From assembly GCA_001314715.1 (NCBI GenBank), contig LJSV01000003.1:186001-250000 (forward strand): a stretch of 64,000 nucleotides of DNA. Reading direction: 5' to 3'. Under the pieces are notes generated by a model. It was not told the origin of the DNA. It made no database searches and worked only from the letters and a program-made list of their open reading frames with translations. The DNA is from Rhodobacteraceae bacterium HLUCCA12. GTDB taxonomy: Bacteria; Pseudomonadota; Alphaproteobacteria; Rhodobacterales; Rhodobacteraceae. Made by a program: the position numbers and the translations under genes. Below are positions 48,562 to 60,107 of this stretch, one piece after another (the stretch's first letter is position 1; the number at the start of each line of letters is the position of its first letter).

Positions 48562-50103
48562 ATGTCGGCAAACACATGCCTTGGGCCCGGCGTGCTGGCC
48601 GGGGTCGTCGTGCTGACGGCATCGCCGGCTGAGGCCAGCATGGGCGAAACCATCGACGCGCTGTTCGCCGGCGCCACCGGCTGGTTCGTGGCGCTGGTCT
48701 TTGCCGAAGTGCCAGGCACCGGCCTGCCCTGGATCGTGGGCTGGCTGGTGCTGGGGGCGGTGGTGTTCACGCTGGCGTTCGGCTTCATCCAGTTTCGCGC
48801 CTTCGGGCATGCGCTGGCGGTGGTCGGCGGCCACTATTCCGACCCGGCACACAAGGGCGAGGTCAGCCATTTCCAGGCGCTGACGACCGCGCTTTCCGGC
48901 ACGGTCGGTCTGGGCAACATCGCCGGGGTCGCGGTGGCTGTCAGCCTGGGCGGGGCGGGCGCGGCCTTCTGGATGATCCTGGCCGGCATTCTGGGCATGG
49001 CCACGAAATTCGTCGAATGCACGCTGGGCGTGAAATACCGCAACGAATACCCCGATGGCACGGTGTCGGGCGGGCCGATGTATTATCTGAAAAAAGGGTT
49101 CGCCGAACGCGGCCTGCCGCTGGGTGGCGTGCTGGCGGGCTTGTTCGCGGTCTTTTGCGTGCTGGGGGCGTTGGGGGCCGGCAACATGTTCCAGGCCAAC
49201 CAGGCCGCCGCGCAGGTGCAGACCGCGCTTGGCGTCCCGGTCTGGGTATCGGGGCTGGTCATGGCCGTGGTGGTCTTTGCCGTGATCGTGGGCGGCATAC
49301 GATCCATCGCCCGCGTGACCGACAAGGTCGTGCCGTTCATGGGGGCGGGCTATGTGTTGATGGCCGTGGCGGTTCTGATCATGCATGGCGACCGGATCGG
49401 CTGGGCCTTTGGCGAGATCCTGCGCGGGGCCTTCACCGACAGCGGTATCGCAGGCGGCATGGTCGGCGCGCTGATCCAGGGGTTCCGGCGGGCGGCGTTT
49501 TCCAACGAGGCCGGGCTTGGATCGGCGGCGATCGCGCATTCGGCGGTGCGCACGAACGAGCCGATCAGCGAAGGAATCGTGGCGCTGCTGGAACCCTTCA
49601 TCGATACGGTGGTGGTCTGCACCATGACCGCGCTGGTGATCATCATCACCGGGCAACTGGTGCAGGACGCCGCAACCGGGCGCTATGTGCTGGACGAGGC
49701 CGGGCGCATCGTCACGGCCACGGGTGCCACGGGCGGCGTGCCCATCACCTCGGCGGCGTTCGGCGCGGCCTTTGGCTGGGCGCCGCATGCGCTGGCACTG
49801 GCGGTGGTGTTGTTCGCCTTTTCCACGCTGATCACCTGGTCCTATTACGGGATGAAAGCCTGGACCTATCTGCTGGGCGAGGGGCCGGGCAAGGAACTGG
49901 TGTTCAAGGTGCTTTACTGCGGCTTCGTCCTTGTCGGGGCGGTGTCCGGGCTTGACGCCGTCATCGACTTTTCGGATGCGGCGGTGTTTTGCATGGCGGT
50001 CGTCAACATCATCGGCCTTTATGCGCTGGCCCCCGTGGTCAGGGCCGAACTGGCGGGTTACAATGCCAGGCGCAGATCCGGGGCCATTCGCCGGTTTCGC
50101 TGA
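48562..50103 (+). CDS. Alanine/glycine:cation symporter (AGCS family)
   Basis: FQALTTALSGTVGLGNIAGVAVAVSLGGAGAAFWMILAGILGMATKFVECTLGVKYR; FSNEAGLGSAAIAHSA. Confidence 0.94.
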   Translation: MSANTCLGPGVLAGVVVLTASPAEASMGETIDALFAGATGWFVALVFAEVPGTGLPWIVGWLVLGAVVFTLAFGFIQFRAFGHALAVVGGHYSDPAHKGEVSHFQALTTALSGTVGLGNIAGVAVAVSLGGAGAAFWMILAGILGMATKFVECTLGVKYRNEYPDGTVSGGPMYYLKKGFAERGLPLGGVLAGLFAVFCVLGALGAGNMFQANQAAAQVQTALGVPVWVSGLVMAVVVFAVIVGGIRSIARVTDKVVPFMGAGYVLMAVAVLIMHGDRIGWAFGEILRGAFTDSGIAGGMVGALIQGFRRAAFSNEAGLGSAAIAHSAVRTNEPISEGIVALLEPFIDTVVVCTMTALVIIITGQLVQDAATGRYVLDEAGRIVTATGATGGVPITSAAFGAAFGWAPHALALAVVLFAFSTLITWSYYGMKAWTYLLGEGPGKELVFKVLYCGFVLVGAVSGLDAVIDFSDAAVFCMAVVNIIGLYALAPVVRAELAGYNARRRSGAIRRFR

Positions 50104-50249
50104 TCCGGGGCGGCGGTGGCCCACGCCTCGCCAAAAGGTCACGCCTCGCCAAAAGGTGAAGCGCAGGCCGTTGCCGGAACCGCCGGCGCGCGGCACTGTG
50201 ATTGCGCCCCCGCGCCCCTGACGGGCGCCCCTGCCGGAGCCTTCTGTTC

Positions 50250-52148
50250 ATGCCGCATCTGTTCCCCCTGCCCCGCCGCCTTGGACCGGCGCTTGCCCTG
50301 GCGCTTGGCGGCGTCGGGCTGGCCCTGCCGCTGTACGCCGACACATCGGTCCGGGCGGTGACGCTGTCGACTGCCGGGCTGGCGATGATCGAGGCGCGCG
50401 CCACGCTGGACGATAGCCCCCTGCACCTGCCCGTGGCGCGCGACGATATCGACGATTTCCTGAAATCGCTGTGGGTCCTGGACCCGGCGGGCGCCGTGGC
50501 GCATCTGACGATGCGCGGCCCCGGCGGGTTCGACGATGCGTTCGACCGGCTGGCACTGAGCCCCGACGACGTGACCGACCGCGCCCGGCTGCTGACGGCA
50601 ACGACCGGCGCCCCGATCATGGCCGAGCGGCGCGGCGAGCGCTGGACGGGCCTGAACATGGGGGTCAGCGAGCGACCCTGCGAGGCGGGAACCTGCCGGG
50701 TTCTGAACCTTCAGGCCGAGGACGGCAGCCTGCGCGCCATCGCGCTGGATGAGGCGTTGAGCGTGACCTTCACCGACGCGGCCGACCGCGATGCGGTGCG
50801 CCAGGCGCTGGAGGCCTGGCGCCTGCGCGCCGACGACCGGCAGGTGACGGTCAGCCTGCGCACCGATGACCCGTCCGAACGCGAGGCCGGGCTGGTCTGG
50901 CTGCAACAGGCCCCGGTCTGGCGCACCGCCTGGCGCGCGGTGGATACCGATGACGGCCTGCGCCTGGTCGGTTGGGCCGTGGTGGAAAACGCCACCGGGC
51001 AGGACTGGGACGAGGTGCAACTGACGCTGGCAACCGGCGCCACCCGCAACATCGCCGCCGACCTCTATGCCCGCCGGCTGGCCGCGCGCGAGGCCGGACC
51101 GGCACTGGAACCGGCACCGATGCCGGCCCCCATGGCCCGCAGCGGCGCGCTGGCCATGATGCCGGAAATCGCCGACAGTGCCGCCAGCGCCGAGACCACC
51201 GGCGATGACGGCGACAGCTTCACCCGGTTCACGCTGGATCAGCCGGTCACGCTGGCGGCCGGGCAGATCGTCAGCCTGCCATTCCTGTCCGAAACGCTGC
51301 CGGATGCGCGGATGACGCTCTATCGCGGTGGCGAGGGCGCGCGCCATCCCTCCGTCGCCTTGCAGATCGAGAACCCGCTGCCGCTGCGGCTGCCGGCAGG
51401 CGTTCTGACGCTCTATGAGGCCGGGCGCGGCCATGCCGGTGATACGATCATCCCCGAACTGGCGCCGGGCGCGACCGAGACCGTGGATTTCGCGCAAGAC
51501 AGCGCCGTCACCATCCGTGAGGAGACCGGCACCACCGAACGGCTGCGCGAGATGCGTCTGGTGCGCGGATTGTTGCATGTCACCGAGGATCTGGAGCGGC
51601 GCACCACCTATCGCATCGAGGGCGCGCCGCAGTCCGGGCGGCGCCTGACGCTGGAGCATCCGCGCCGCCCGGACTGGAGCGTCACCGAACCGAACGAGGC
51701 CGAGGAAACCGCGGATGCCTGGCGCTGGGAGATCGACCTGCCCGCGGGCGAGACGGTGACCCATACGGTGACCGAGCGCCAGCCACGCCTGCGCCGGATC
51801 GCGTTGATGAACGCCGATCTGCCGACGCTGGCGTTCTGGGAACAGCGCGCCGACGATCCGGAGCTGCGCGAGACGCTGGCCGATTTGGCCGAGCTGAATC
51901 GCGAGGTCGAGGCGGCCGAAACCCGCGCGCGCCGCGCCGCCGACGAGGCCGAGGCACTGGAGCGCGAGCAGGACCGGCTGGTGGAGTTGATCGTGCAATT
52001 GGGCGACGACAGCGCCGCCAACCGCGACCGCCGCGCCCGCGTCGATGCGATCGACGCCGAGATCGCCGCGCAGATACAGACCCGCCGCGATGCCGAGGCC
52101 GAGATCGACGACCTGCGCGCCCGGATCGCCGACCTGCTGGAGGGCTGA
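50250..52148 (+). CDS. DUF4139-domain protein
   Basis: Signal peptide; VSLRTDDPSEREAGLVWLQQAPVWRTAWRAVDTDDGLRLVGWAVVENATGQDWDEVQLTLATG typical of DUF4139; C-terminal coiled coil. Confidence 0.75.
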   Translation: MPHLFPLPRRLGPALALALGGVGLALPLYADTSVRAVTLSTAGLAMIEARATLDDSPLHLPVARDDIDDFLKSLWVLDPAGAVAHLTMRGPGGFDDAFDRLALSPDDVTDRARLLTATTGAPIMAERRGERWTGLNMGVSERPCEAGTCRVLNLQAEDGSLRAIALDEALSVTFTDAADRDAVRQALEAWRLRADDRQVTVSLRTDDPSEREAGLVWLQQAPVWRTAWRAVDTDDGLRLVGWAVVENATGQDWDEVQLTLATGATRNIAADLYARRLAAREAGPALEPAPMPAPMARSGALAMMPEIADSAASAETTGDDGDSFTRFTLDQPVTLAAGQIVSLPFLSETLPDARMTLYRGGEGARHPSVALQIENPLPLRLPAGVLTLYEAGRGHAGDTIIPELAPGATETVDFAQDSAVTIREETGTTERLREMRLVRGLLHVTEDLERRTTYRIEGAPQSGRRLTLEHPRRPDWSVTEPNEAEETADAWRWEIDLPAGETVTHTVTERQPRLRRIALMNADLPTLAFWEQRADDPELRETLADLAELNREVEAAETRARRAADEAEALEREQDRLVELIVQLGDDSAANRDRRARVDAIDAEIAAQIQTRRDAEAEIDDLRARIADLLEG

Positions 52149-52149
52149 G

Positions 52150-52226
52150 ACGGCGCAGGGGGGCGCTGCCCCCCTCTTGGCTGCGCCAATTCACCCCCCG
52201 GCGTATTTTCGGCAAGATGAAGCCGA
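52150..52226. repeat. Intact copy of the dispersed intergenic repeat
   Basis: GGCGCAGGGGGGCGCTGCCCCCCTCTTGGCTGCGCCAATTCACCCCCCGGCGTATTTTCGGCAAGATGAAGC; reverse complement matches both flanks of the Mu-like element. Confidence 0.85.
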
Positions 52227-52335
52227 CCGTCAGCGCGACGACGCGGGGGCAGAACCGGGCGCCGGCTTCGCCGCTTCCATGCGGGTGCGGCATCGCCTAT
52301 GGTCGCGGCGACGAACTAAGCGGGCCGCCCTTTTC

Positions 52336-53904
52336 ATGCCGACCGATCCCCTGCCGACTGACCCCCTGCCCGCCGGTGCCGCGCCACAGATGGCGTTTTC
52401 AGACGATCAGGCGCAGGCATGGGACCAATTGGCCGAGTTGCTGGCCAAGGCCGGAATCCGGCTGATGGACGAGGAAACCGACCCGCCCGACCCCGACGCG
52501 CCCGATGCGGTGTGCGCGATCCTGGGCAAGGCCGGGTCGGGCAAGACCATGCTTCTGGCGGCGCTGACCAAGGCGCTGATCGCCGCCGGGGTCGAGACCG
52601 TATCGGGCGATTACGAGGGGCGGCGGCGCAGGGACCGGCGGACGCTGGCGATCCTGGCGCCAACGAACAAGGCCGCGTCGGTGCTGCGCAACCGCGGCGT
52701 TCCGGCGACCACGATCCATCGCATCCTCTATACCCCGGTTTATGACCCGGAATACGAGAAGATCGCCGAATGGCTGGCCGGGAACGGCCCGCGCCCGGAC
52801 ATGCCGGATCTGGGCGAGACCGCGCTGGACCGGGCGCAGGCCTTTTACGCGACCGTCAAGTCGATCCCCGGCGCGCTGGCCGCCGCCGGGCTGCGCGGCA
52901 GCGATTTCATCAAGGGCTGGAAACGGCGCGAGGATCCGCTGGACATCGGCTTCATCGACGAAAGCTCGATGCTGGACACCCGCCAGTTCGAGGATCTGCG
53001 CGAGATCTTCCAGACGCTGGTTCTGTTCGGCGATCCGGCGCAGCTGGCGCCGGTGGGGCAGTCGGGCGAGATGATCTTCGACACCCTGCCCGCCGCCAAC
53101 CGCATCAACCTGAACCGGATTCACCGGCAGGTGGCGGGCAACCCGATCCTGGACCTGGCGCATGCGCTGGCCGATCCCGATCTGGCTTTCGAGGATTTCG
53201 AGGCCCGGATCGAGGCGGCCGCGCGCACCGATGACCGGGTGGTCTGGGCACCGCGGGTGAACAGCGACCTGATGGCGCGATCGCCGGTCTTGGTCTGGCG
53301 CAATGTCACCCGGATCCGCCTGATCCACGCCTTTCGCACCGCCCACGGCGCACCCGAGACCGAACTTCTGCCCGGAGAGCCGCTGATCTGCGACGGGCTG
53401 GAGCTGCCGCTGAAGCACCGTAAGAAGCGCATCGACCTTGAGGCGCGCGGGCTGATCCGGGGGGCGCAGGTGATCTACCTGGGGCCGGGCAAGCGCCCCG
53501 GCTTTTCGCGCCTGCATGTCATCGGCGCCGAGGAGCCGCAGGTGTCGGCCGCGTCGATCATCAAGATCGAACGCGAGGCCGAGGAAGAGCCGTTCATTCC
53601 CTTTGCCGCGCATATGGGCGCGGCCTTTCTGCACGGCGCGGCGGTCACGATCCACAAGGCGCAGGGCTCGCAATGGCCCGAGGTCCAGGTCTTTGCGCCC
53701 GATCTATTCGCCGCCGCGCGGGCGGGCCGGGTCGAGGCCGGGATACCGCTGTGGAAGCGGCTGGCCTATGTCGCCATCACCCGCGCCGAACACCGGCTGC
53801 ACTGGGTGGTGCGCAATCGCCTAGCGCGGCCGGTCGAACCGCTGGGCACCGACGATCTGGGCGGCGCGCCGGCGGCGTTGAACTTGCGCGCGGAAGGGCC
53901 GTAA
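52336..53904 (+). CDS. RecD/Pif1-like ATP-dependent helicase (SF1)
   Basis: ILGKAGSGKTMLLAALTKAL, IGFIDESSMLD, LVLFGDPAQLAPVGQ, TIHKAQGSQWPEV, VAITRAEHRLHWV. Confidence 0.88.
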   Translation: MPTDPLPTDPLPAGAAPQMAFSDDQAQAWDQLAELLAKAGIRLMDEETDPPDPDAPDAVCAILGKAGSGKTMLLAALTKALIAAGVETVSGDYEGRRRRDRRTLAILAPTNKAASVLRNRGVPATTIHRILYTPVYDPEYEKIAEWLAGNGPRPDMPDLGETALDRAQAFYATVKSIPGALAAAGLRGSDFIKGWKRREDPLDIGFIDESSMLDTRQFEDLREIFQTLVLFGDPAQLAPVGQSGEMIFDTLPAANRINLNRIHRQVAGNPILDLAHALADPDLAFEDFEARIEAAARTDDRVVWAPRVNSDLMARSPVLVWRNVTRIRLIHAFRTAHGAPETELLPGEPLICDGLELPLKHRKKRIDLEARGLIRGAQVIYLGPGKRPGFSRLHVIGAEEPQVSAASIIKIEREAEEEPFIPFAAHMGAAFLHGAAVTIHKAQGSQWPEVQVFAPDLFAAARAGRVEAGIPLWKRLAYVAITRAEHRLHWVVRNRLARPVEPLGTDDLGGAPAALNLRAEGP

Positions 53905-53907
53905 CCC

Positions 53908-54264
53908 TCAGGCGGCTGCGGTCTGGCCCCGAAAGGCCGCGCTGTTGGGGCAAAAGCCTGCCGCACCGGGGCGCGCGAAATCCCCCAGCGACAGAAAGCT
54001 GCGACATTCCAGCGTGTGCGGGCATTCGGCGCAGGTTTCGACCATGTTCACCCATTGCGCGCGATCGCGCTGCAAGGCGTCGGCATCAAGATCGAACACG
54101 CGCCCCATGGCCTGCACGCGCGCCGGGATTGCGCGCGGCATCGCGGCAAGGTTCAGCGCCTGTTCGCGGCTGACGCCCATATCGGACAAGTCGCGTTCAC
54201 CCAGCGCCGAAATGGTGGCAAGATCGTGGTCCTGTCTTGCCAGTCGTCTGATCCATTCAAACAT
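53908..54264 (-). CDS. DUF6455-family protein
   Basis: MFEWIRRLARQDHDLATISALGERDLSDMGVSREQALNLAAMP...CAECPHTLECRSFL...AGFCPNSAAF. Confidence 0.75.
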   Translation of the reverse strand: MFEWIRRLARQDHDLATISALGERDLSDMGVSREQALNLAAMPRAIPARVQAMGRVFDLDADALQRDRAQWVNMVETCAECPHTLECRSFLSLGDFARPGAAGFCPNSAAFRGQTAAA

Positions 54265-54506
54265 GCTACCCTCCTTCGACTGACCACGATCCTATATTGC
54301 CAGGGGCGCGGCGCGCCTTGATCCTTGTCAAGATCGACCGACGTCTGATAGGGGCGCCGCACGCGAAGAGGGACAAAAACGACTGTAGTTGTGTCGTTTT
54401 CTGACATTTCCAGGCATCGTTCGGGTGACAAGCTGCCCGTGGGATCGCCGCGCGCGCCCCCGGCGTGGCGGCGCGACAATGATAAAACAGGAAGGAGGGC
54501 CACGAC

Positions 54507-54920
54507 ATGTACAGATCCATCATGGTTCCGGTCGATCTGGCGCATCTGCCGCAGATCGCGGGCGCCATCGACGTTGCCGGCGATCTGGCGCGCCACTACG
54601 GGGCGACGCTGATCTTTGTTTCCATCACCGCCGAAACGCCGACGTCGATCGCGCATACCCCGTCCGAGTTTCAGGAAAAGCTGTCGGCCTTTGCCGAGGA
54701 ACAGGCGGCGCGGATGGGAATTTCGGCGGCGGCGAAAAGCTATGCCTCGACCGACCCCAGCATCGATATCGACGAAAAACTCGTCCATGCGATCCATGAC
54801 ACCGGCGCCGATCTGGTGGTGATGGCCTCGCACAAGCCGGGGCTGGTCGATTATTTCTGGGCCGCGCATGGCGCGCATCTGGCCGCGCATACCGACACCT
54901 CGGTCTTTCTGGTGCGCTGA
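54507..54920 (+). CDS. Universal stress protein (UspA family)
   Basis: MYRSIMVPVDLAHLPQ...IHDTGADLVVMASHKPGLVDYFWAAHGAHLAAHTDTSVFLVR. Confidence 0.92.
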   Translation: MYRSIMVPVDLAHLPQIAGAIDVAGDLARHYGATLIFVSITAETPTSIAHTPSEFQEKLSAFAEEQAARMGISAAAKSYASTDPSIDIDEKLVHAIHDTGADLVVMASHKPGLVDYFWAAHGAHLAAHTDTSVFLVR

Positions 54921-54973
54921 GGCGCGCCCGAACACGAGCGAAAACAAATACATATCACAGGAGGAGTGCGACC

Positions 54974-56632
<1,659 letters not shown>

Positions 56633-56639
56633 ACCACGG

Positions 56640-56675
56640 ACCGGGGCGGGCCGCCAGGCAATGGTCCGCCCCGGT
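56640..56675 (+). terminator. Terminator-like hairpin after BCCT gene
   Basis: ACCGGGGCGG...CCGCCCCGGT, 10-bp perfect arms, 8 nt after stop. Confidence 0.65.
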
Positions 56676-56734
56676 CAAACCGCCCCGCCCCGAATCGCTG
56701 GCGAGGCCCGCACCCGATACGATAGGCAGGAGCC

Positions 56735-57277
56735 ATGATCCGTGCCTTCGTCGCCATACCCCTTCCCGAAAGCGTGCGCAGCCGCCTAAGCGTGACGCAG
56801 TTCCTGCTGCCCATCGCCCGGCCGGTCGCGCCCGAGAACTTTCACCTGACACTGGCCTTTCTGGGCGATCAGTACGAGGACCGGCTGGAAGACCTGCACC
56901 ACGCGCTCGAACGCCTGCGCGCGCCCCCGTTCGCGCTGGAGATCGGCGCGCTGGGCGTGTTCCGCGGGGACAGGCCGCGCTCGGTCCATGCAACGGTGCG
57001 GCCCGAACCCGCGCTGAACCACTTGCAGGCACGCATCGCACGCGCAATCGACGAAACCGGCCTGCGGCGCGACACGCGCCGTTTCACCCCACATGTCACG
57101 CTGGGCCGGTTCGGACCCGAGGAAGGCAACGCCCCGGCGCTGGCCAAGGCGATGGGCGAAATCGGTGCCCTGTCGATCCCGCCGTTCGAAGTGACGGAAT
57201 TCGCGCTGATGCGTTCGCTTCTTCGGCCCGACGGGGCCGTGCATGACGCGCTTGCCCGCTATGCGCTGCGCGGCTAG
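56735..57277 (+). CDS. thpR: RNA 2',3'-cyclic phosphodiesterase (2H family)
   Basis: MIRAFVAIPLPESVRSRL...PENFHLTLAFLGD...RFTPHVTLGRF: two HxT motifs. Confidence 0.92.
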   Translation: MIRAFVAIPLPESVRSRLSVTQFLLPIARPVAPENFHLTLAFLGDQYEDRLEDLHHALERLRAPPFALEIGALGVFRGDRPRSVHATVRPEPALNHLQARIARAIDETGLRRDTRRFTPHVTLGRFGPEEGNAPALAKAMGEIGALSIPPFEVTEFALMRSLLRPDGAVHDALARYALRG

Positions 57278-57355
57278 ACCTTGCGCGCGGCGGCGGGGGC
57301 GGCATAGGCTTGCACCCGGCCAGACCAACCCATTCCAGCCCCCGAGGATTGCGCC

Positions 57356-57592
57356 ATGAATTGCGTTTTCGTCCAGTTTCGCTGCATCCCCGGCACGACC
57401 TATGACGTCGCCGCCGCGATCTATGACCGCGAGGTCGTGTCAGAGCTTTATTCGACCAGCGGCGAATACGACCTGATCGCCAAGGTCTACATCCCCGAGG
57501 GCGAGGATGTCGGCCATTATCTGACCGAAAACCTGTTCGACGTGCCCGGCATCTCGCGCACGCTGACGACCATGACCTTCAAGGCGTTCTGA
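57356..57592 (+). CDS. Stand-alone Lrp/AsnC ligand-binding (RAM) domain protein
   Basis: 78 aa; GTTYDVAAAIYDREVVSELYSTSGEYDLIAKVYIPEGEDVGHYLTENLFDVPGISRTLTTMTFKAF. Confidence 0.85.
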   Translation: MNCVFVQFRCIPGTTYDVAAAIYDREVVSELYSTSGEYDLIAKVYIPEGEDVGHYLTENLFDVPGISRTLTTMTFKAF

Positions 57593-58329
57593 TGTCCGCC
57601 ATCGTCATCACCGGCGCCAGTGCCGGGATCGGACGCGCCTGCGCCGAACGGTTTCTGACCGCGGGCTGGCAGGTCACACTGCTGGCGCGCCGCACCGCGC
57701 CGCTGGACGCCATCGCAGCCCGCCACCCCGATACCGCGCTGGCGCTGGCCTGCGATGTGACGGACGCGGAACAGGTCGAATCGGCGTTTTCCGCCAGCGT
57801 GCAGCGATTCGGGCGGATCGACGCGCTGTTCAACAACGCCGGGATGATGCCCGCGGGCGCGTTGATCGACGAAATCGCGCTGGCCGACTGGCAGCGCGCG
57901 GCCGATGTGAACCTGACCGGCATGTTCCTGTGTGCCCGCGCGGCCTTTGGCCGGATGCGGCACCAGCAGCCGCAGGGCGGCCGGATCATCAACAACGGCT
58001 CGATCGCGGCGGTGGCGCCGCGCCCCGGATCAGTGGTCTATACCACGACCAAACACGCAATCACCGGCCTGACAAAGACGCTGTCGCTGGACGGTCGCGC
58101 CTTTGGCATCGCGTGCGGACAGATCGACATCGGCAATGCCGCGACCGACATGACCGCGGGCATCGGCAACGGTGCCTTGCAGGCGGACGGCTCGGTCAAG
58201 CCCGAAACCCGCATGGATGTCGCGCATGTGGCCGATTCGGTGCTGCACATGGCCAGCCTGCCGCTGGATGCCAACATCCCGTTCCTGACCATCACCGCCA
58301 CCACGATGCCATGGCTGGGGCGGGGCTGA
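57592..58329 (+). CDS. SDR family oxidoreductase
   Basis: IVITGASAGIGRACAERFL; FNNAGMMPAGALID; YTTTKHAITGLTK. Confidence 0.92.
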   Translation: MSAIVITGASAGIGRACAERFLTAGWQVTLLARRTAPLDAIAARHPDTALALACDVTDAEQVESAFSASVQRFGRIDALFNNAGMMPAGALIDEIALADWQRAADVNLTGMFLCARAAFGRMRHQQPQGGRIINNGSIAAVAPRPGSVVYTTTKHAITGLTKTLSLDGRAFGIACGQIDIGNAATDMTAGIGNGALQADGSVKPETRMDVAHVADSVLHMASLPLDANIPFLTITATTMPWLGRG

Positions 58330-58342
58330 CACCCGCCGCCCG

Positions 58343-59104
58343 TCAGTGCCGCAGGTATCGAAACGCCTCGGACGCGCCCCAACCGGCTGCCAGCGCGATG
58401 AGCAGCGCCAGCAGGCCATAGGCAAGCGGCTGGTCATAAGCCAACTGGTGCAGCCAGCGTTCGATCCCTTCCTTGCGCACGAAGATCGCGGTGCGGAACT
58501 GGTTCACGACATCGCCGTCACGGACCAGATACATCCGCGTGGTATAGGCCCCTTCGGTCAGGTTGGCGGGCAACTGCACATTGGCGCGAAACAGGATGTC
58601 GCGATCCAGAAAGACCCAGCGATCCAGCGTCAGGTATTGCTCTGCTCGCTCGCGAATGCGCATCAAGGCCGAGGTGAACAGCGACGGATCCTCGACCTGG
58701 CCGGTGGCCTGATCGGGCCGGATCGCGTAGGAGGCGGAAATGCGGTGCTCGGCATCGGTCTCGGGGGTCAGGATCTCGTCCAGCGGCGCCGAGGTCGCGA
58801 CGGCATAGAAACTGGGCACCGACGCCATCGAGACCGATTCGACATTCATCCAGATGCCCATCCGCCGGTCCTTGCGCCAGATATCGACCGGCTGGTGCGG
58901 ACCTTCGATGACGATCACCACGTCATAGGGCGACTCCTCTGCGACATCGAGGTCATGGCGGATGGCGCCAAAGATCAGGATCTCGGAGCCCGAGAAATTC
59001 GCCGTCAGCGACACCCGGTTCTGACTCAACGCGCCCACGATCTCGTTGCCGCGAACCGGAAGCGCGGCAAGGATCAGGAAAAGGATGGCAAGAACCCGTG
59101 TCAT
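58343..59104 (-). CDS. TIGR02186-family transmembrane protein
   Basis: Signal peptide, ALSQNRVSLTANFSGSEILIFGAIRHD...YDVVIVIEGPHQPVDIWRKDRRMGIWMNVESVSMASVPSFYAVATSAP; C-terminal TM; next to TSUP transporter. Confidence 0.8.
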   Translation of the reverse strand: MTRVLAILFLILAALPVRGNEIVGALSQNRVSLTANFSGSEILIFGAIRHDLDVAEESPYDVVIVIEGPHQPVDIWRKDRRMGIWMNVESVSMASVPSFYAVATSAPLDEILTPETDAEHRISASYAIRPDQATGQVEDPSLFTSALMRIRERAEQYLTLDRWVFLDRDILFRANVQLPANLTEGAYTTRMYLVRDGDVVNQFRTAIFVRKEGIERWLHQLAYDQPLAYGLLALLIALAAGWGASEAFRYLRH

Positions 59105-60024
59105 CAGTCGCGCCCCGGAATCGAGATCGAATAGAACTCATCGGGCCGCAGCAAGAGATCGAGCCCGATCTTGGCACAGACCGCCAGCACGACCAGCGCC
59201 AGAAGGATGCGCAACTGTTCGGCCTTGAGCTTGAGCCCGACCTGCGCGCCGACCTGCGCGCCGATCACGCCGCCCAGGATCAGAAACAGCGCCAGCATGA
59301 TATCGACCGAATGGCTGGTTACCGCGTGCATGACCGTGGTAAAGGCCGTTACGAAGATGATCTGGAACAGCGATGTGCCGATCACCACCTTTGTCGGCAT
59401 CCCCAGCAGGTAGATCATCGCGGGCACCATGATGAACCCGCCGCCGACGCCCATCACCGCCGACAACAGCCCCACCAGCATTCCCACCATGATCGGGGGG
59501 ATCACGCTGATATAAAGCCCCGAAACCCGGAACTTCATCTTGAAGGGCATCTTGTGCACCCAGATATGGGTGTGCAGCTTGCGCCTCGGCGCGTTCGATC
59601 GGCTGGTGCGATACCAGGCGCGCAGCCCTTCTTGCAGCATCAGAAGCCCGATCACCCCCAGGAAAATCACATAGGACAGTTGCACCGCCAGGTCGATCTG
59701 CCCCATTTCGCTGAGATACCGAAACAGCGCGATCCCCGCCACCGAACCGATCAGACCGCCGATCAGCAGCACCCAGCCCATGCGCAGATCGACGGTGCGG
59801 CGTTTCATATGCGCCAGCACCCCCGACACGGACGAGGCCACCACCTGGTTCACCCCGGTCGCCACGGCCACCGCGGGCGGAATGCCGATGAAGAACAGAA
59901 GCGGCGTGATCAGGAACCCGCCGCCCACGCCGAACATCCCCGACAGCAGGCCGACACCGCCACCGATGCCCAGAAGCGTCAGGGCATTGACAGAGATTTC
60001 GGCGATGGGCAAATAGATCTGCAT
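59104..60024 (-). CDS. TSUP family sulfite/organosulfonate exporter
   Basis: GGVGLLSGMFGVGGGFLITPLLFFIGIPPAVAVATGVNQVVASSVSGVLAHMKR ... GLLSAVMGVGGGFIMVPAMIY. Confidence 0.9.
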   Translation of the reverse strand: MQIYLPIAEISVNALTLLGIGGGVGLLSGMFGVGGGFLITPLLFFIGIPPAVAVATGVNQVVASSVSGVLAHMKRRTVDLRMGWVLLIGGLIGSVAGIALFRYLSEMGQIDLAVQLSYVIFLGVIGLLMLQEGLRAWYRTSRSNAPRRKLHTHIWVHKMPFKMKFRVSGLYISVIPPIMVGMLVGLLSAVMGVGGGFIMVPAMIYLLGMPTKVVIGTSLFQIIFVTAFTTVMHAVTSHSVDIMLALFLILGGVIGAQVGAQVGLKLKAEQLRILLALVVLAVCAKIGLDLLLRPDEFYSISIPGRD

Positions 60025-60107
60025 ACCTCTCGATAGGACAAAGACCCCGTGTTTGACAGGGGGTTTTGTCAGGTTTTGCCTTCAAATTCGTCCGGCCGGG
60101 GGGCGGC

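Noticed and set aside
48412-50196. 594-aa minus-strand ORF opposite the AGCS transporter
   Set aside because: His/Arg/Gln-rich shadow translation; the plus-strand transporter explains the region.
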